Shown one piece after another: positions 53,486-64,000 of a DNA stretch of 64,000 bases. The stretch covers positions 19,581,034-19,645,033 of the forward strand of contig OZ024895.1 of the NCBI GenBank assembly GCA_964017195.1, written 5' to 3'. Below the pieces are notes generated by a model. That model did no database searches. It was not told where the DNA came from and saw only the letters and a list, made by a program, of their open reading frames with translations. Position 1 is the first letter of the stretch. Each line of letters starts with the position of its first letter. This DNA comes from Siderastrea radians (Eukaryota; Cnidaria; Anthozoa; Scleractinia; Rhizangiidae). The position numbers were made by a program, and so were the translations under genes.

Positions 53486-54740
53486 TGGTAATTTAAGATA
53501 ATAATTATATTCCTCCCCTGGGTATACGCTACTGAGATTCCACAGTATTTTATTCATGAGTTACCGACAATAGCCTATGATGTGATCGACGGTAATACAA
53601 ACTGAATGAGTTTCTCCCACAAAAAGGGGACTAAAGCATATTTACTATACTACTTTGGTAGCCTTTTTGTAGTCCAGTCCAGAAAGAAACTTATCTACCA
53701 TCGTAATGTACCTGTTTCTTTTCGGGTTTTCTAATAGACAAATATTAAGGAAAATAGGCATATTTTAGTGTATTTAAGAAGAATAAGGCCCGGTTTAAAC
53801 GTCGAGCTTTACATGTGCCGAACCTAGTGCAAATTATCAAAAACAATTATTGTTTTTGCTCATTTGCATTAGGTTCCGTACAAGTAAAGTTCCACGTTTA
53901 AACCAGGCCGAAGGTTTCCAAATTGTATATGGTAAACTAATTCCTACTATAAACTGCTTTTGCTTTCACTTTTAACAAACAGCTCAGCACGTCATGGATG
54001 GTTTAATTTAGGGTGACATTTAGGAAACAGTGGCTAAGCAATACTGCGTCATAAAAGATATCCACTAGTTTATTCGTTATATTCTTTTCAGTCAAAACTT
54101 CAAAATCATGAAGCAGAAATGACATGTTATCGCCAAAAGCCCTGGCTTAAAAATAAACCTTCTTTCTCTAGCTATGAAATCAGGTAAGCAAGGTTTCCAT
54201 GTTGGCGGGCCTTTTGTGTGGGTTTTCCATGTTGGCGGAAAGAAAGAAAAATAGGAAAGAATTTGGCAACACTGCGTAATATTTGCAACAGACGAAGCAG
54301 AATGAGGCTGACTCGTACCCAGTCGTTATTAAAAATCACGACAATGAATGAGAGAAAAAAGAGGAGGAGTTCTGGAACAGGCGAGTTTGTAAACGCGTGG
54401 GGTCCCTTCCCAAGACTCCCAGCCCGCTAATTCACTCTTGTGTACAATCTTTCCCCGCCTAAAACTAAAAAGCGACTGGTTACGAGTCACACAATGAGGC
54501 GTGTATCATTAGAGAAGGGGCGTTAACTAGAGGTAAAGGGTACAAAGGCGAGAGGCTCAGACCAGGGCCCTGTCATCCAGCCGAACCTACACACACACAC
54601 TAACGTAAATGTTAATGGAGAATTAGCAATAACAACGGTGAGGCTAAAAAAAGTCATTCAATAGTGACTGCTTGTCGTGATCCTTCCTGAACACATTCTG
54701 GCTGAAATTTCCTAAATTTAAGAAAATACGACAAAATCCA
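53486..54740. other. No recognised gene
   Basis: Contains a small inverted pair (GCCGAACCTAGTGCAAAT / ATTTGCATTAGGTTC near 53815-53880) and AT-rich filler. No exon was supported. Confidence 0.45.
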
Positions 54741-54749
54741 ATTACTTAC

Positions 54750-54862
54750 CTTGTCTTTTGAGCCATACAATATAAGCAGTTGAGGCCATTATAATGACCA
54801 AAGGAAAAAGAATGGCTATAAAAATTCCAGAAATTTCTCCAATGGACAGTCTTGATGAATTA
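54750..54862 (-). CDS. IgSF receptor transmembrane exon
   Basis: Minus frame LSIGEISGIFIAILFPLVII then MASTAYIVWLKRQ: about 23 hydrophobic residues followed by a basic stop-transfer, ending at a strong donor (CAAG then GTAAGT, 54749-54744) in phase 1. The 5' boundary is uncertain: AG acceptors near 54863 or 54886 do not give the phase left by the upstream exon. It places the Ig domains outside the cell and a short cytoplasmic part in exons below 54744 that were not recognised. Confidence 0.6.
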
Positions 54863-55597
54863 AAGAAGCTTGATACAATTAAAACGTATTTACTTTGGGC
54901 CTTTCGCTGCCACTGCCAAATCCCAACTAGTGTAATGTGATTCTAACTTTTTAGTCTGTGGATGAAATCCTAAGTTGTGACGTTTCAAGGTGGTGCTATC
55001 TTTTGAGTCTGTAGCTGAATGACTATTGCGAAGCTGATACGTTTATATTTCATATTATTATATAGACAAGAGTGCTTTAGTGGAAAATAGACCATAAAGT
55101 TCATACGAAACTACATCCAGGTCTCGAGTGGCGTATTTTCCATATCCTCACTAGTGAAGATATCGATGACGTCATTTCCCGCTTTTACACTGTTGTTTGT
55201 GCAAAAATACTCTTGTCTATATAACAAAAAGAAAATTGCACGGCGGCTTGAAGATATAAATTTTATTTTCTTGTGGTAAAAAACAATATTTTACTCACTC
55301 GCTGCGCTCTTTCGTAAAATACTGTTTTTACCACTCGAAAATAAAATTCGTATCTTCGCGTCGCCGTGTAATATTCTCTATATATTTCGGCTGGGCAGAC
55401 TCGTCCTCTTCAGGTCTTAGATGTTACTGGACGAAACCTGGTCCGAGGTGGAAAAATGTGGCCCACGCCCCAATCCACATATCGGATCGCTTTGATGGCC
55501 CCTTCGCCGCCAGCGTAGGAACCCCTTAACTTAAACTTACTAATTAGAAGGCACAAATGATACTCTACATAAGTTCACACAACTCGAACAAGTTTAC

Positions 55598-55672
55598 CGT
55601 TTTGATTTTCCTTGTGAGTGTTTGCATCTGCAGATCCTTTGACAGATTCTGTGCTAGATTCTCTAAGTGAAG
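55598..55672 (-). CDS. IgSF receptor juxtamembrane linker exon
   Basis: A 75-nt exon with acceptor (TTCGCAG) and donor (ACG then GTAAAC). In phase 1 it reads SLRESSTESVKGSADANTHK, a Ser/Thr-rich linker, and both its phases match the Ig exon upstream (ends phase 1 at 56616). Confidence 0.5.
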
Positions 55673-56615
55673 CTGCGAATCATTCAATAAACAGAAATTC
55701 ACAATTAACACAACGAGCAACCTCCAATTAACCCTCGGGTAATCAAAATCGTAAGTATAACTGCTTAGTCCAATTACATTGTTGCTGTTTTTTTCATTTT
55801 GTTGCTGGCGCAAACTACTGTTCAGGCTTCATGAAAGCATATCGCTGTTCTCAAAATTCTGTACCGAAAGAAAGGGAAAGCAAGTTAAGTGGGCTACGTC
55901 GTGGCCAGGATTATTGCACTTTGTTCAAAACTATGGTGAAATTAAAACTGAATTTCTTTGGCGGACGCGAAATGCCCCAAGATAATCAAGACGAATATAT
56001 AGATTTTCTTAATCAAAGAACAAACCATTATTATTTTTTAGCAATATATATTTCCATGACACAAGGGGAGAACTTAAAAAAAATGACCGTACTTTTAAAC
56101 GTTGCAATCCACTTTCATCCTAGCCATCCTAGCCATCTGCCGCCAAACATGCTTATTTGTAGTTAATGGGGCAATTTCCGCAGCGGAGAGTTTGTCCTTG
56201 CAAGTTGATATAGTGTTTTCTGGGGAAATCGCGTGACTGAAGAGTGGAAATAGGTCGGGCCTGGAATTAGAGATGGAAGAAAAATCTATTTGGATCGCTT
56301 GGATCAGTTGGTGTCAATCTGGGATTCGGACACGAGACTGAGAGATCAAAATTGTCCATTTGGATCGCTTGAATCAGTTGGGAAGCAAAACTGAATCATT
56401 ATTTTTGGGTTTCCTTTGATTCCAAAGCAGTACTAAAATTAGAAGACATTTTAAAGTTACAGAGAGCGGAGCCCCCTTTGTCATCATGCTCTTTGTATAT
56501 TCATTTTATAATAAGGGTGAGCTACTTTGTTGAGTGTGCCATTTTTGACTTTTCGTCTTACAAATAACAAGCAAAATGACTTTAGCAGTTGTTCTTTATA
56601 TTTAATGGTACTTAC

Positions 56616-56946
56616 ATGGGACTTCAAGTTCTGTAGATTGCATTGCTTTACCAGCATCATTGACAGCAATACAGGAAAACGTGCCAGTTAGTTTCCAGGA
56701 GAGTTTATCAATGGCAAGATGCCCAATTGTCCTCAACAGTTTTGAACGTGGGATTGGCAGTATTTGGGACGAGATGCTGTAAGGTGGGATTTTGGCAAGA
56801 CTTTGTCCGTTTAATGTCCACGGAATTTTTGCTGCCGGTTTGGCCTCAAAAGTACATGACAAGCTAACGGATTCATCTTCAATTTTTCTTTGCTTGTTTG
56901 TTGGCAGAGTTTGAACAGGAAAAGTTGGAGGAAGTGTGGAAAACAA
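56616..56946 (-). CDS. Ig-like domain exon (membrane-proximal)
   Basis: Minus frame with KIEDESVSLSCTFEAKPAAK (B-strand Cys), IPWTLNGQSL (C-strand Trp), LAIDKLSWKLTGTFSCIAVN (F-strand Cys of the tyrosine-corner region, here F-x-C) and DAGKAMQSTELEV: a C2-set/I-set immunoglobulin domain. The donor at 56616 (CCAT then GTAAGT) is phase 1. The 5' splice edge is unclear; the acceptor may be near 56975. Confidence 0.75.
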
Positions 56947-57196
56947 GAAAAAGAACGAGAGCTTGCGATTAATCTTTTAACAAAAGTTGGTGAGCCAATG
57001 AATTCAGCATTATTGGAGATTCCATACAGTCTTTGCCACATATTCATTCAGGCGGCCACACGCAAACTTAGTCTCCTACGTTTTCCACTTTACGCGCACC
57101 GAGTGGCAGGGAGGGAATGGGGCAATATGACGTGAAAATGTTTCATATATATCCATCATTTTAAGTTAAGACAGGGTGATAAGTGACAACACTAAC

Positions 57197-57473
57197 CTTG
57201 TACAGTGATCTTAAGTTCTCCTGTCGGCCCGCCCCCGAATTTGTTTAATGGCACACAGAAATACGATTCCTCCTCAGCATTAAGCTGTATGTTGTTGATC
57301 ACGTGCCTTCCCGTCCTACTGTGTTGCACCAATGTCTTCATCCCGCGTTTGATGGTGTATTTCGGAGCGGGGTAACCATCTGCACCGCATGTAAGCGCCA
57401 CAGTTGTTCCTTGAACTACAGAGTTGCGTGGAGCGTGGAGTTCCGGTTGTGAAAGTTGAAATTGTAGGTTGAT
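57197..57473 (-). CDS. Ig-like domain exon (middle)
   Basis: A 277-nt exon between acceptor CTCCTCAG and donor CAAG then GTTAGT. It encodes LSQPELHAPRNSVVQGTTVA, LTCGADGYPAPKYTIKRG (B-strand Cys), and QLNAEEESYFCVPLNKFGGG (F-strand Y-x-C) ending LKITVQ: an I-set Ig fold. It ends in phase 1, but its start phase (0) does not match the phase-1 end of the distal exon, so an exon may be missing in the microsatellite-filled intron. Confidence 0.75.
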
Positions 57474-57514
57474 CTGAGGAGATGCAAACTAATCATTTCA
57501 CACTTAAGAGTTGC

Positions 57515-57541
57515 ATCCATCTATCCATCTATCCATCCAGC

Positions 57542-57572
<31 letters not shown>

Positions 57573-58105
57573 CCATCCATCCATCCATCCATCCATGGGA
57601 TTCCCACATTACAAGTGTCTGTAAGAAGGTGTCATCAGGCATAGGTGTTATAAAAAAGATCAAGCCTTTTATTCCATCGCGCAGTTTAATTAACATTGAC
57701 CAGTCAATCGTTGAACCATATTTCGACCATTGTAGTATTCTTTGGAATCAAATCCATCCGTCCATCCATCCGTCCATCTATTCATACACATTCATTCATT
57801 CATTCATTCATTCATTCATTCATTCATTCATCCATCCATCCATCCATCCATCCATCCATCCATCCATCCATCCATCCATCCGTCCGTCCATCCATCCATC
57901 CAGCCATTCATTCATTCATTCATTCATTCATTCATTCATTCATTCATTCATTCATTCATTCATTCATTCATTCATTCATTTATTCTTTCCTTCCTTCCTT
58001 CCTTCCTTCCTTCCTTCCTTCCTTCCTTCCTTTCTTCCTTCGTTGTTCACTTGCTCACTCACTCGCTCACTCACTCACTCACTCACTCACTCACTAGGAG
58101 TTCAC
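57515..58105. repeat. Compound tetranucleotide microsatellites
   Basis: Successive runs of (ATCC)n, (GGCA)n at about 57540-57571, (ATCC)n, then from 57755 (ATCC)n, (ATTC)n, (ATCC)n, (ATTC)n, (CCTT)n and (CTCA)n. They split a LINE fragment. The long Ser/His/Pro/Ile-rich + strand ORFs across them are repeat artefacts. Confidence 0.97.
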
Positions 58106-58555
58106 TCATTACGAATACAAAAATACAAAAATACGAAAAAAAGGGGTATCAATACCAGTTGAATCAAGAACATGCCTAATTTGTAAGGAATATTATATAA
58201 AAGATGAACAGCATTTCTTGATGTGTTGTCAAGGGTATAACAACCTCAGAAGCAAACTACTTTCTCTTGTCAGCAAAACAGATGCTCACAGTGCCACTTT
58301 AATTAACTGATTATGATAAAATTACATATCTACTGAATTTAGGGAATGACAATACTTGTAAACTGGTAGGAAAGTATATTCATTTAATGTTTCAGAAAAA
58401 AAGAAATACGTAATACGAATATATATATAATCAAATAATTTAAATTTAGTCGTTTAGCATTTATTGTTTCGTTACATTAGTTAATGTTTATCCTTTATCG
58501 TAACTAGACCAATACCTCCCTTTGGAGAGTAAGGCACAATAAAGATATATACTAC
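57595..58555 (+). mobile_element. LINE fragment split by microsatellites
   Basis: Before the expansion: WDSHITSVCKKVSSGIGVIK and [17 protein letters not shown] (57595-57755), the thumb region of a LINE RT. After it: RTCLICKEYYIKDEQHFLMC (58165-58235), the Cys-tail, then stops and a 3' end with GGAGAGTAAGGCACAATAAA and (TAC)n near 58510-58555. Inserted in an intron of the IgSF gene, antisense to it. Confidence 0.75.
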
Positions 58556-58631
58556 TACTCACTCACTCACTCACTCACTCACTCACTCACTCACTCACTC
58601 ACTCACTCACTCACTCACTCTCTCTCTCTCA

Positions 58632-58672
<41 letters not shown>

Positions 58673-58735
58673 TCACTCACTCACTCACTCACTCAGTCAC
58701 TCACGTACTCACTCACTCGCTCATTCGCTTGGGTC
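58556..58735. repeat. (CTCA)n and (AC)n microsatellites
   Basis: (ACTC)n to about 58620, (TC)n, (AC)n at about 58633-58670, then (ACTC)n. It continues from the LINE tail. Confidence 0.97.
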
Positions 58736-58881
58736 AGCCGGTGCCAAATTGGGATTCGGACACGAGACTATGTTAAATAGGGATTCGAACACCATACTAG
58801 TTGATTAAAAATTGTCTTTGAGATAGGTCGGGTACAGTAGAATATTTTTTATTCATCTTTTCTTGACGCCAACACACTTAC

Positions 58882-59148
58882 ATTCCTCATTTACTGTTGT
58901 AGGAGAACCTTGGTTGAGGCCAAAGCGGTCTCTTGCTACACACGTGTAATTGCCTGCATCGTTTAATTGTACATTTGTTAGAACCAAGTCGCCCTGCCAG
59001 TTAACATCATCCAGAATATGCCCGTGAAATCTAAAATGGAGTGATGGAGATGGCCTCCCATCCGATCTACACCGCAGTGTTATTCTCTGATTTAGTGCAA
59101 CAACTGGTGGGGAGGGAGAAGTAGAGACTCTAACTCCGCGAGGAGCAT
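58882..59148 (-). CDS. Ig-like domain exon (distal)
   Basis: A 267-nt symmetric phase 1-1 exon, the classic unit of Ig domain shuffling: acceptor ATTCAG, donor GAAT then GTAAGT. It encodes APRGVRVSTSPSPPVVAL, QRITLRCRSDGRPSPSLHF (B-strand Cys), LVLTNVQLNDAGNYTCVARD (D-x-G-x-Y-x-C signature) and FGLNQGSPTT. Together with the exons at 57197 and 56616 it makes at least three extracellular Ig domains of one receptor or adhesion molecule. Upstream exons (signal peptide) are not visible in the window. Confidence 0.85.
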
Positions 59149-60890
59149 CTGAATGTTATAAAAACGGAAGAAAAAAGATGATTGGCATTAGAAGAATAAC
59201 ATAGTTTTCAACCCACAGATTATTTCCGTGTCATGTGATACAAAATGGAGTGATTTCCATCAGACGACAAAAGGCACATCCCATTTAAAGCATACCTTGA
59301 TTGAAGGTGGTAAGCGATTGCCATTTTTTTCAAACAAAGTAAGGGACCGGTGAATAAGTGTGTGTGTGTGTGTGTGTATGTGTTGGGAGGGGGGGGGGGT
59401 GGGGGAGCACAGAGGGGGTTCACTATGTTTTAAGCCTTCCCAATGGGGTGGGTCATGCTATTTTAAGTCTCAGGAAGAGGTGAGTCATCATATTTTAAGC
59501 CTTGTATATTGAAATACTGCAAACTTCCAAAACCTTCTGTAAGCCTAAGGGCATGAAATTCCTCGCAAAATCCACATGAAACTTGCAGGAAAAGGCCATT
59601 TGAGCAAACAGAAACCCTACCTGCTAAATTTTGGAATTTTACAGTACTATTTGTTGAAGACAAGTCAGCCGGCATTCAATTGGTATTATCATACATGTAT
59701 GTTAAAGATCTTCCAGAGTCACAAACATAGTCTCTCCTTAATCAACATGAATGTTTTTTAAGAGCTCCTGACCAGAAATATCGAGAATCCGACGACAGAA
59801 GCGAAATTTCATATTTCATTTTATTTCACCAAAAATACCCCTTTGGTAAACTATTTTCAAAAATCATAATTAATAGTAGATCCGCTTTTTGCTTTTTCCA
59901 AAAATTAGAAAAGTTCAAAATACGGCTAGAAGCTCCCTTGCGCCCCCCGGAAACAAGGGAAAATTGTGCATTTTTAGCAAGCTCGTACGCAACAATGGAA
60001 ATCGTTCCCGTTTTACCATTTGGCTCCTAGCTACATCATTCTTTCCTCTATCTAAAGATATAAAATCGGATATAAATTTGTATTTTTAAACTGCTTCTTG
60101 ACCTGTTGAAGATACTAACCTTGAAGGGTTCAGAGTCAAAGTGAAATTTGGGTCAACTTCAGAGGCCTATAACTGACCTAGCATATATTTTTCAAACCAA
60201 AAATATACAACAAAAGTAAGCTCAAGCATTCCTTTTCACTCTCGGAAAGTGTCGGTTTTGGCCCGCTAAAAGCGACGCGTCGAGAAAAAAAAGTGTGCAG
60301 GGTATTTTGAGCATTTCGGTAGAACGGCCGCTGTCACGCGAGCCACATCGGTTCCACTAAAGCAGTCATAAAACAAGGTTTCACTGGCTCATTGTTTTGA
60401 ATAGGTTAATAAAGTAAAAATATATACTTTTCATTCAGAGGTAACTATGTTACTATGGCTTAGGGGCAACCCGGTTTACTTTTCTACAGTGCAAAATTTA
60501 TTGACAATGTAACAATGTTATTTGATTGATCCAAACTGATAAACCAAAGATACTCTCACCTTAAGACATCATCTTGCGAATTTCTTGGTTCAGGTTATCA
60601 CTCTTTTTACCAGAATTATTGGCTGCATTAGTCATGTTAATTTGTAGGTTGAAAAAACAAAAGTTACAAACCACGCACTCCGTATTGAAATTAGCATAAA
60701 TGTAAAACGTGAAATGAGCTGAGCTTTTCGTGATAGTCACGATGTAGGATAGCGTGACGCAGTGACTCAGAAAGCTGGAAGACCCAAATTGGCTTAAACC
60801 AGGAACCCTTGCTTAAACATAAATGTTAGTTCTCCGGTAAATAGCTGTTTTGAATGTATATATGCGAAGTGACGTTTCTCTAATGAGGGA
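59149..60890. other. No recognised gene; (TG)n and G-run
   Basis: Holds a (TG)n run with G-rich tract at about 59360-59407. It is probably intron or 5' flank of the IgSF gene. No further exon was found. Confidence 0.45.
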
Positions 60891-60896
60891 AAGAAT

Positions 60897-61006
60897 CGTA
60901 AGGGTCATTTGCAATTTCAAATATTTTAGGGTCGGCTCATTTACTGTTAGAGGGGGTGGTTGGAAAAAACCGCAATATTCCCGGAAAGCTTTTGTGGAAG
61001 AAAGAG
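60897..61006. repeat. Direct repeat, copy 1
   Basis: GGGTCATTTGCAATTTCAAA through GGAAAGCTTTTGTGGAAGAA recurs at 61631-61741 with about 80% identity, 735 bp downstream in the same orientation. Confidence 0.7.
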
Positions 61007-61196
61007 CGCAAAAACACCAGAGAAAGAAAATTCAAGCAAAGCTTTTAGTTACAAAAAATAATAAATAAACTAATAATCGTAATAACTAAGCAGAAAAGTG
61101 CAAAAAATTAATGATACGTCTCTTATTGTCTTTGATCGGTTTTAAATGGACGTGTGAGTGCTATTTTAAGTCTCGTGGGACACATCCAGTTCACAG

Positions 61197-61364
61197 AATA
61201 GCCCTTTTCACAGTTAACTCTTCTCATTTGTATTACAATATAGTTGCACCTGGATGTGAGGCAATTTCGGGCAAAAACTGCAAAATTGCCCGAAATTGCC
61301 TCACTTCCAAGTTCAAAAACATCGTAATGCAAATGAGAAAAGGTAACCGTGAAATGGGCTATTG
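61197..61364. mobile_element. 168-bp palindromic MITE
   Basis: AATAGCCCTTTTCACAGTTA pairs with the end TGAAATGGGCTATT; the arms of about 78 bp meet at GGCAATTTCGGGCAA / TTGCCCGAAATTGCC around an 11-bp loop. Antisense ORFs on both strands simply mirror each other. Confidence 0.85.
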
Positions 61365-61588
61365 AAACCATTTCTTATAGAAGGCTGGTGTAGGGTACTT
61401 TTCTTCTAAGTTTTAACGGAGGTGTTTACAAGTCAAAGCGCTCTTAGTGAAACTGAAAAAGTCCAAGTTTCCGGTTGCCGTTCTTTGCCATCAGCGCAGA
61501 TGTCCTACTGGTCGTACACGGTGAGATGTTCCAGTTGAAACCTGGACAGGATATCTTGTCTTGCTGTACAATGTAGTGAAATTGGTTT

Positions 61589-61617
61589 ATTTTATTTTAT
61601 TTTATTTTATTTTTATG
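61589..61617. repeat. (TTTTA)n microsatellite
   Basis: About six TTTTA units. Confidence 0.95.
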
Positions 61618-61630
61618 AGGGGAGGGATGC

Positions 61631-61741
61631 TAGGGGTCATTTGCATATTCAGATATTTTAGGGTCAGCGCATTTATTTTAGAGGGGTGGTTGAAAAAATA
61701 AGAAAAGTTTAATTTGGAAAGCTTTTGTAGAAGAAACGCTG
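61631..61741. repeat. Direct repeat, copy 2
   Basis: Partner of 60897-61006; the segment between contains the palindromic MITE. Confidence 0.7.
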
Positions 61742-61889
61742 CAAAGCTTTTTGCCGCAAGAAGAAAGTAAAGAAAGTAGGTAATTCGGGAGAATTATGTA
61801 TATCTTTTCCGATCGCTACTTGGCCTTGCACCGTCGTAGGAAGGTGTGGAATGACACCTGTGCTGAAATCTCAAGAGCCCTCTGAATGC

Positions 61890-62505
61890 TTAGGCTTTGT
61901 TCACACGGATCGATTTCCAAACGGTTCCAGTTCGGATAGGACTAACTTCTGTTCACACGGAAACTGCTATCCGTACCGTCTATCCGGTCCAGTAAAGGTC
62001 CGGGGTTTGGACCTGCAAAAATGCAGGAACAGTTTCGGTCCCATATTGGACAGGTACTGTGTGAACACCTTGTCGGGTTCGTTTTGGTTCCAACAGCGTA
62101 ATTTAGGCTTGGGCACTAATTAAATTTATCGCGTGTATCACTGATGTGTTTTTGATTAAACTCACGTAGAAATTTAAAGAGAGACTCAAACTACTGTCTG
62201 CGATAGCATAACTGCCGCATAACTTATTGTAATTCTGGGTTTAAAGCTTGAAAAGGTTAAAAGCTAAAAGAAGAAGGTTAAAGCTTTGTGTATTTTGTAA
62301 TCGGCAGGAATGGGGTAATTTATCAGTATCCGGCCAGAGGCCTTTGGCTTCTTTCCATCGATAGATTCAGCCTTCTTCGATCGTCTTTCACGCATTTGGG
62401 TGTCCCGGTGGATAACTTATTGGTACAAACAGCTGATTTTCTCACGTTGGTCCAGAAGTGGACTGGTACCGGACCATTTCTGTACCAGTCCCGTGTGAAC
62501 CACTG
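61890..62505. mobile_element. Candidate MITE with GTTCACACGG ends
   Basis: GTTCACACGG occurs at 61899 and 61953 and its complement CCGTGTGAAC at 62491-62500; inner GGTCC/GGACC and GGTACC-rich strings also pair. Terminal repeats are short, so the boundary is tentative. Confidence 0.4.
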
Positions 62506-62509
62506 GAAA

Positions 62510-62935
62510 AGTTGAAAATTTACATGCACATGTAAATCGTAATTTACAACATGCAAATCCTAATTTACATGTTTTGTAAATTTACATTTACATGTTGGCA
62601 TTTTGTAAATTGAATTTGCATGCTTTTTTACATGTTAAGGAGAGGCTGTAAATTTGTTGTAAAAATGGATTTACGTGGTCCCCTTTAACCCTTATAACTT
62701 AAAGAACCATGTAAATAACATGTAAATTTTGGGGAACAAATTTACAGTATCTTCTTTGTAAATATCCTGTAAATTTTTTTAACAAAACATGTAAAGAACA
62801 TGTAAATGAGAAATATGGGGCTGTTCTATACCCTGTAAATAACATGTAAATTTGGTGGCCCAAATCCTGTAAAAATCATGTAAATGGAAAAAGGGAGACT
62901 GGCCAGACAATGCAAATAGCGTGTAAATTGGAAAA
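62510..62935. repeat. TGTAAAT-rich tract
   Basis: More than twenty copies of TGTAAA or TTTACA, often as ACATGTAAAT, at irregular 10-30 bp spacing. It looks like a decayed short-unit repeat. Confidence 0.8.
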
Positions 62936-63059
62936 GGGATACATTCAAGAATATGTATCTAACATTTGAAGTAAAAAAAAAGGTAAATCAAATTTAGCGT
63001 CGTAGTGTGAGGACCACACATCATGTGTAAACACTTGACGTCCAGGTTGAATTGGAATT

Positions 63060-63238
63060 TGGAAGTGTTGGTTTTTGTGGAGGGAAAAAATTTGGAGAAC
63101 TCTAAAAAACCCCTCGGAGCAAGGACAGAACCAACAACAAACTCAACCCACGTGCCAACCACTGGAACCGAACCCGGGTCACAGAGGTGGGAGGCAAGTG
63201 CTCCCACTGCTACACCAACCTTGCTCCCCACAAATGTA
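63060..63238 (-). mobile_element. tRNA-derived SINE, minus strand
   Basis: On the minus strand the head reads GGTTGGTGTAGCAGTGGGAG (box A) and CCCGGGTTCGGTTCCAG (box B) 30-40 bp apart, followed by GTGGGTTGAGTTTGTTGTTG and GTCCTTGCTCCGAGGGGTTT, a body I recognise from a widespread coral SINE. The 3' end fades after about 63060 (possibly to 62985). Confidence 0.8.
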
Positions 63239-63379
63239 AAAAAGGGAGATTGTAGAAAGAAAGTAAAACAGAGAGATTGCCTAAACCTTGTAAACGACAT
63301 GAAAACAAAAAAGGGAGACTGCAAAAACCTTCTACATAAAAGCCAGATAGGAGTGGGCGGCCTCAAAGGTAATGATTTT

Positions 63380-63610
63380 TGTGTCGTTTTGGTCTGAATT
63401 AGGGTAAAGTTTTCGAGTTATGGTCTGGAATTGGGTATGGTCTTTAGACGAAGCTACTTTTTACTATTTTCATCCCTTGAGAATGGTCTTTTGATTAATA
63501 TAGAGGATTTGAAGCCCTTCTCAAACGTCTTACGTAAATTGAAGCAGTTCCTAGGTAGTTGCGATCCTTTTTGGGACAGTTTTGATAAGGGGCGTTGGAT
63601 TTTGGGTCAG
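63380..63610. mobile_element. Degenerate G-run MITE relative
   Basis: Repeated GGTCTGAATTAGGGTAAAGT- and GGTCTGGAATTGGGTATGGT-type phrases resemble the interior of the MITE family at 10438-10818; the ends are lost. Confidence 0.4.
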
Positions 63611-64000
63611 GCCTGAAACAGGGTAAAAAAAAAATCACATATTGTGCTCCGAAATAGTGAAATTGTTTCAAGACATTTGCCGCACATCGCCCACCGAGAT
63701 TTTAGGGGTTCCTCCCCACCCCCCCTCCCCCCACCCAAAGCTAAGTTTTTAACACCCACTTCAAGATGGGGGACATCTGCGTTTTTCATTATCTTGAACA
63801 ACCTATTCACATGTTTAAAATTAAGCACTGTTTTACTGTTTGGCTTCAGCAACAAGTCGCAGTTTGTGTGTAGACGAATATTTGGTTAATTATTAAAAAC
63901 TAACATTTCGGTAGTGCCAGTTGAGAGAAGCAACAAGAATTGATTTAAATCCAACTAATCTGTGAATTTTGAAGACAGATTGTTTTTCTTTAAAAACGTT
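63611..64000. other. No recognised gene
   Basis: Short ORFs and a C-rich run near 63712-63735. Nothing supported. Confidence 0.4.

Noticed and set aside
57482..58179. Large + strand Ser/His/Pro-rich proteins
   Set aside because: Translations of (ATCC)n, (ATTC)n and (CCTT)n microsatellites.

Overview
This is eukaryotic, intron-bearing, AT-rich nuclear DNA dominated by transposable elements. The repeat content points to a cnidarian, most likely a stony coral: a BEL/Pao retrotransposon, Penelope-like fragments, THAP-bearing TTAA transposons, tRNA-derived SINEs of the coral type, LINE tails and many foldback MITEs. Alongside these lie exons of cnidarian-style families (IgSF receptor, OTU protease, and a multi-copy family with an acidic nuclease-like core and a Cys-rich tail). 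The species call is inference; no rRNA or mitochondrial marker is present.

Layout. 0-7.4 kb: frame-broken Penelope-like reverse transcriptase, a SINE, and a decayed THAP transposon holding a LINE tail. 7.46-13.71 kb: a giant inverted repeat (arms of about 1.95 kb, spacer 2.35 kb) with a perfect 41-bp hairpin at the inner edge of one arm. 15.64-23.90 kb: a nearly complete BEL/Pao element with 5-bp target duplication, two single-base frame breaks and a foldback MITE inserted in its reverse transcriptase. 25.6-27.2 kb: two 31-bp minisatellite blocks. 30.1-33.3 kb: a trypsin-like exon, a TIR element carrying a RecQ-like helicase fragment, and a TTAA MITE. 33.4-44.3 kb: a multi-exon + strand gene whose C-terminal exons encode an OTU protease start; its introns hold a nested palindrome complex (including a perfect 208-bp palindrome with hammerhead-like cores), and a Kolobok-like TTAA transposon appears to have landed inside one exon.

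45.1-46.2 kb: an 89-bp satellite with a 4-unit higher-order period. 47.2-50.9 kb: a broken copy of the nuclease-like/Cys-rich family. 51.1-52.2 kb: roughly 375-bp degenerate repeats each carrying an RFX X-box-like palindrome. 54.7-59.2 kb: minus-strand exons of a transmembrane Ig-domain receptor, with one intron filled by microsatellites and a LINE tail. 60-64 kb: MITEs, a TGTAAA-rich tract and a second SINE.

Most ORFs are not host genes. The credible host coding material is the OTU gene, the IgSF receptor, the trypsin-like exon and, as a pseudogene, the nuclease-like/Cys-rich family. The most unusual structures are the Kolobok insertion in an exon, the nested palindrome complex, the THAP/TTAA element pair, the helicase-carrying TIR element and the higher-order satellite.
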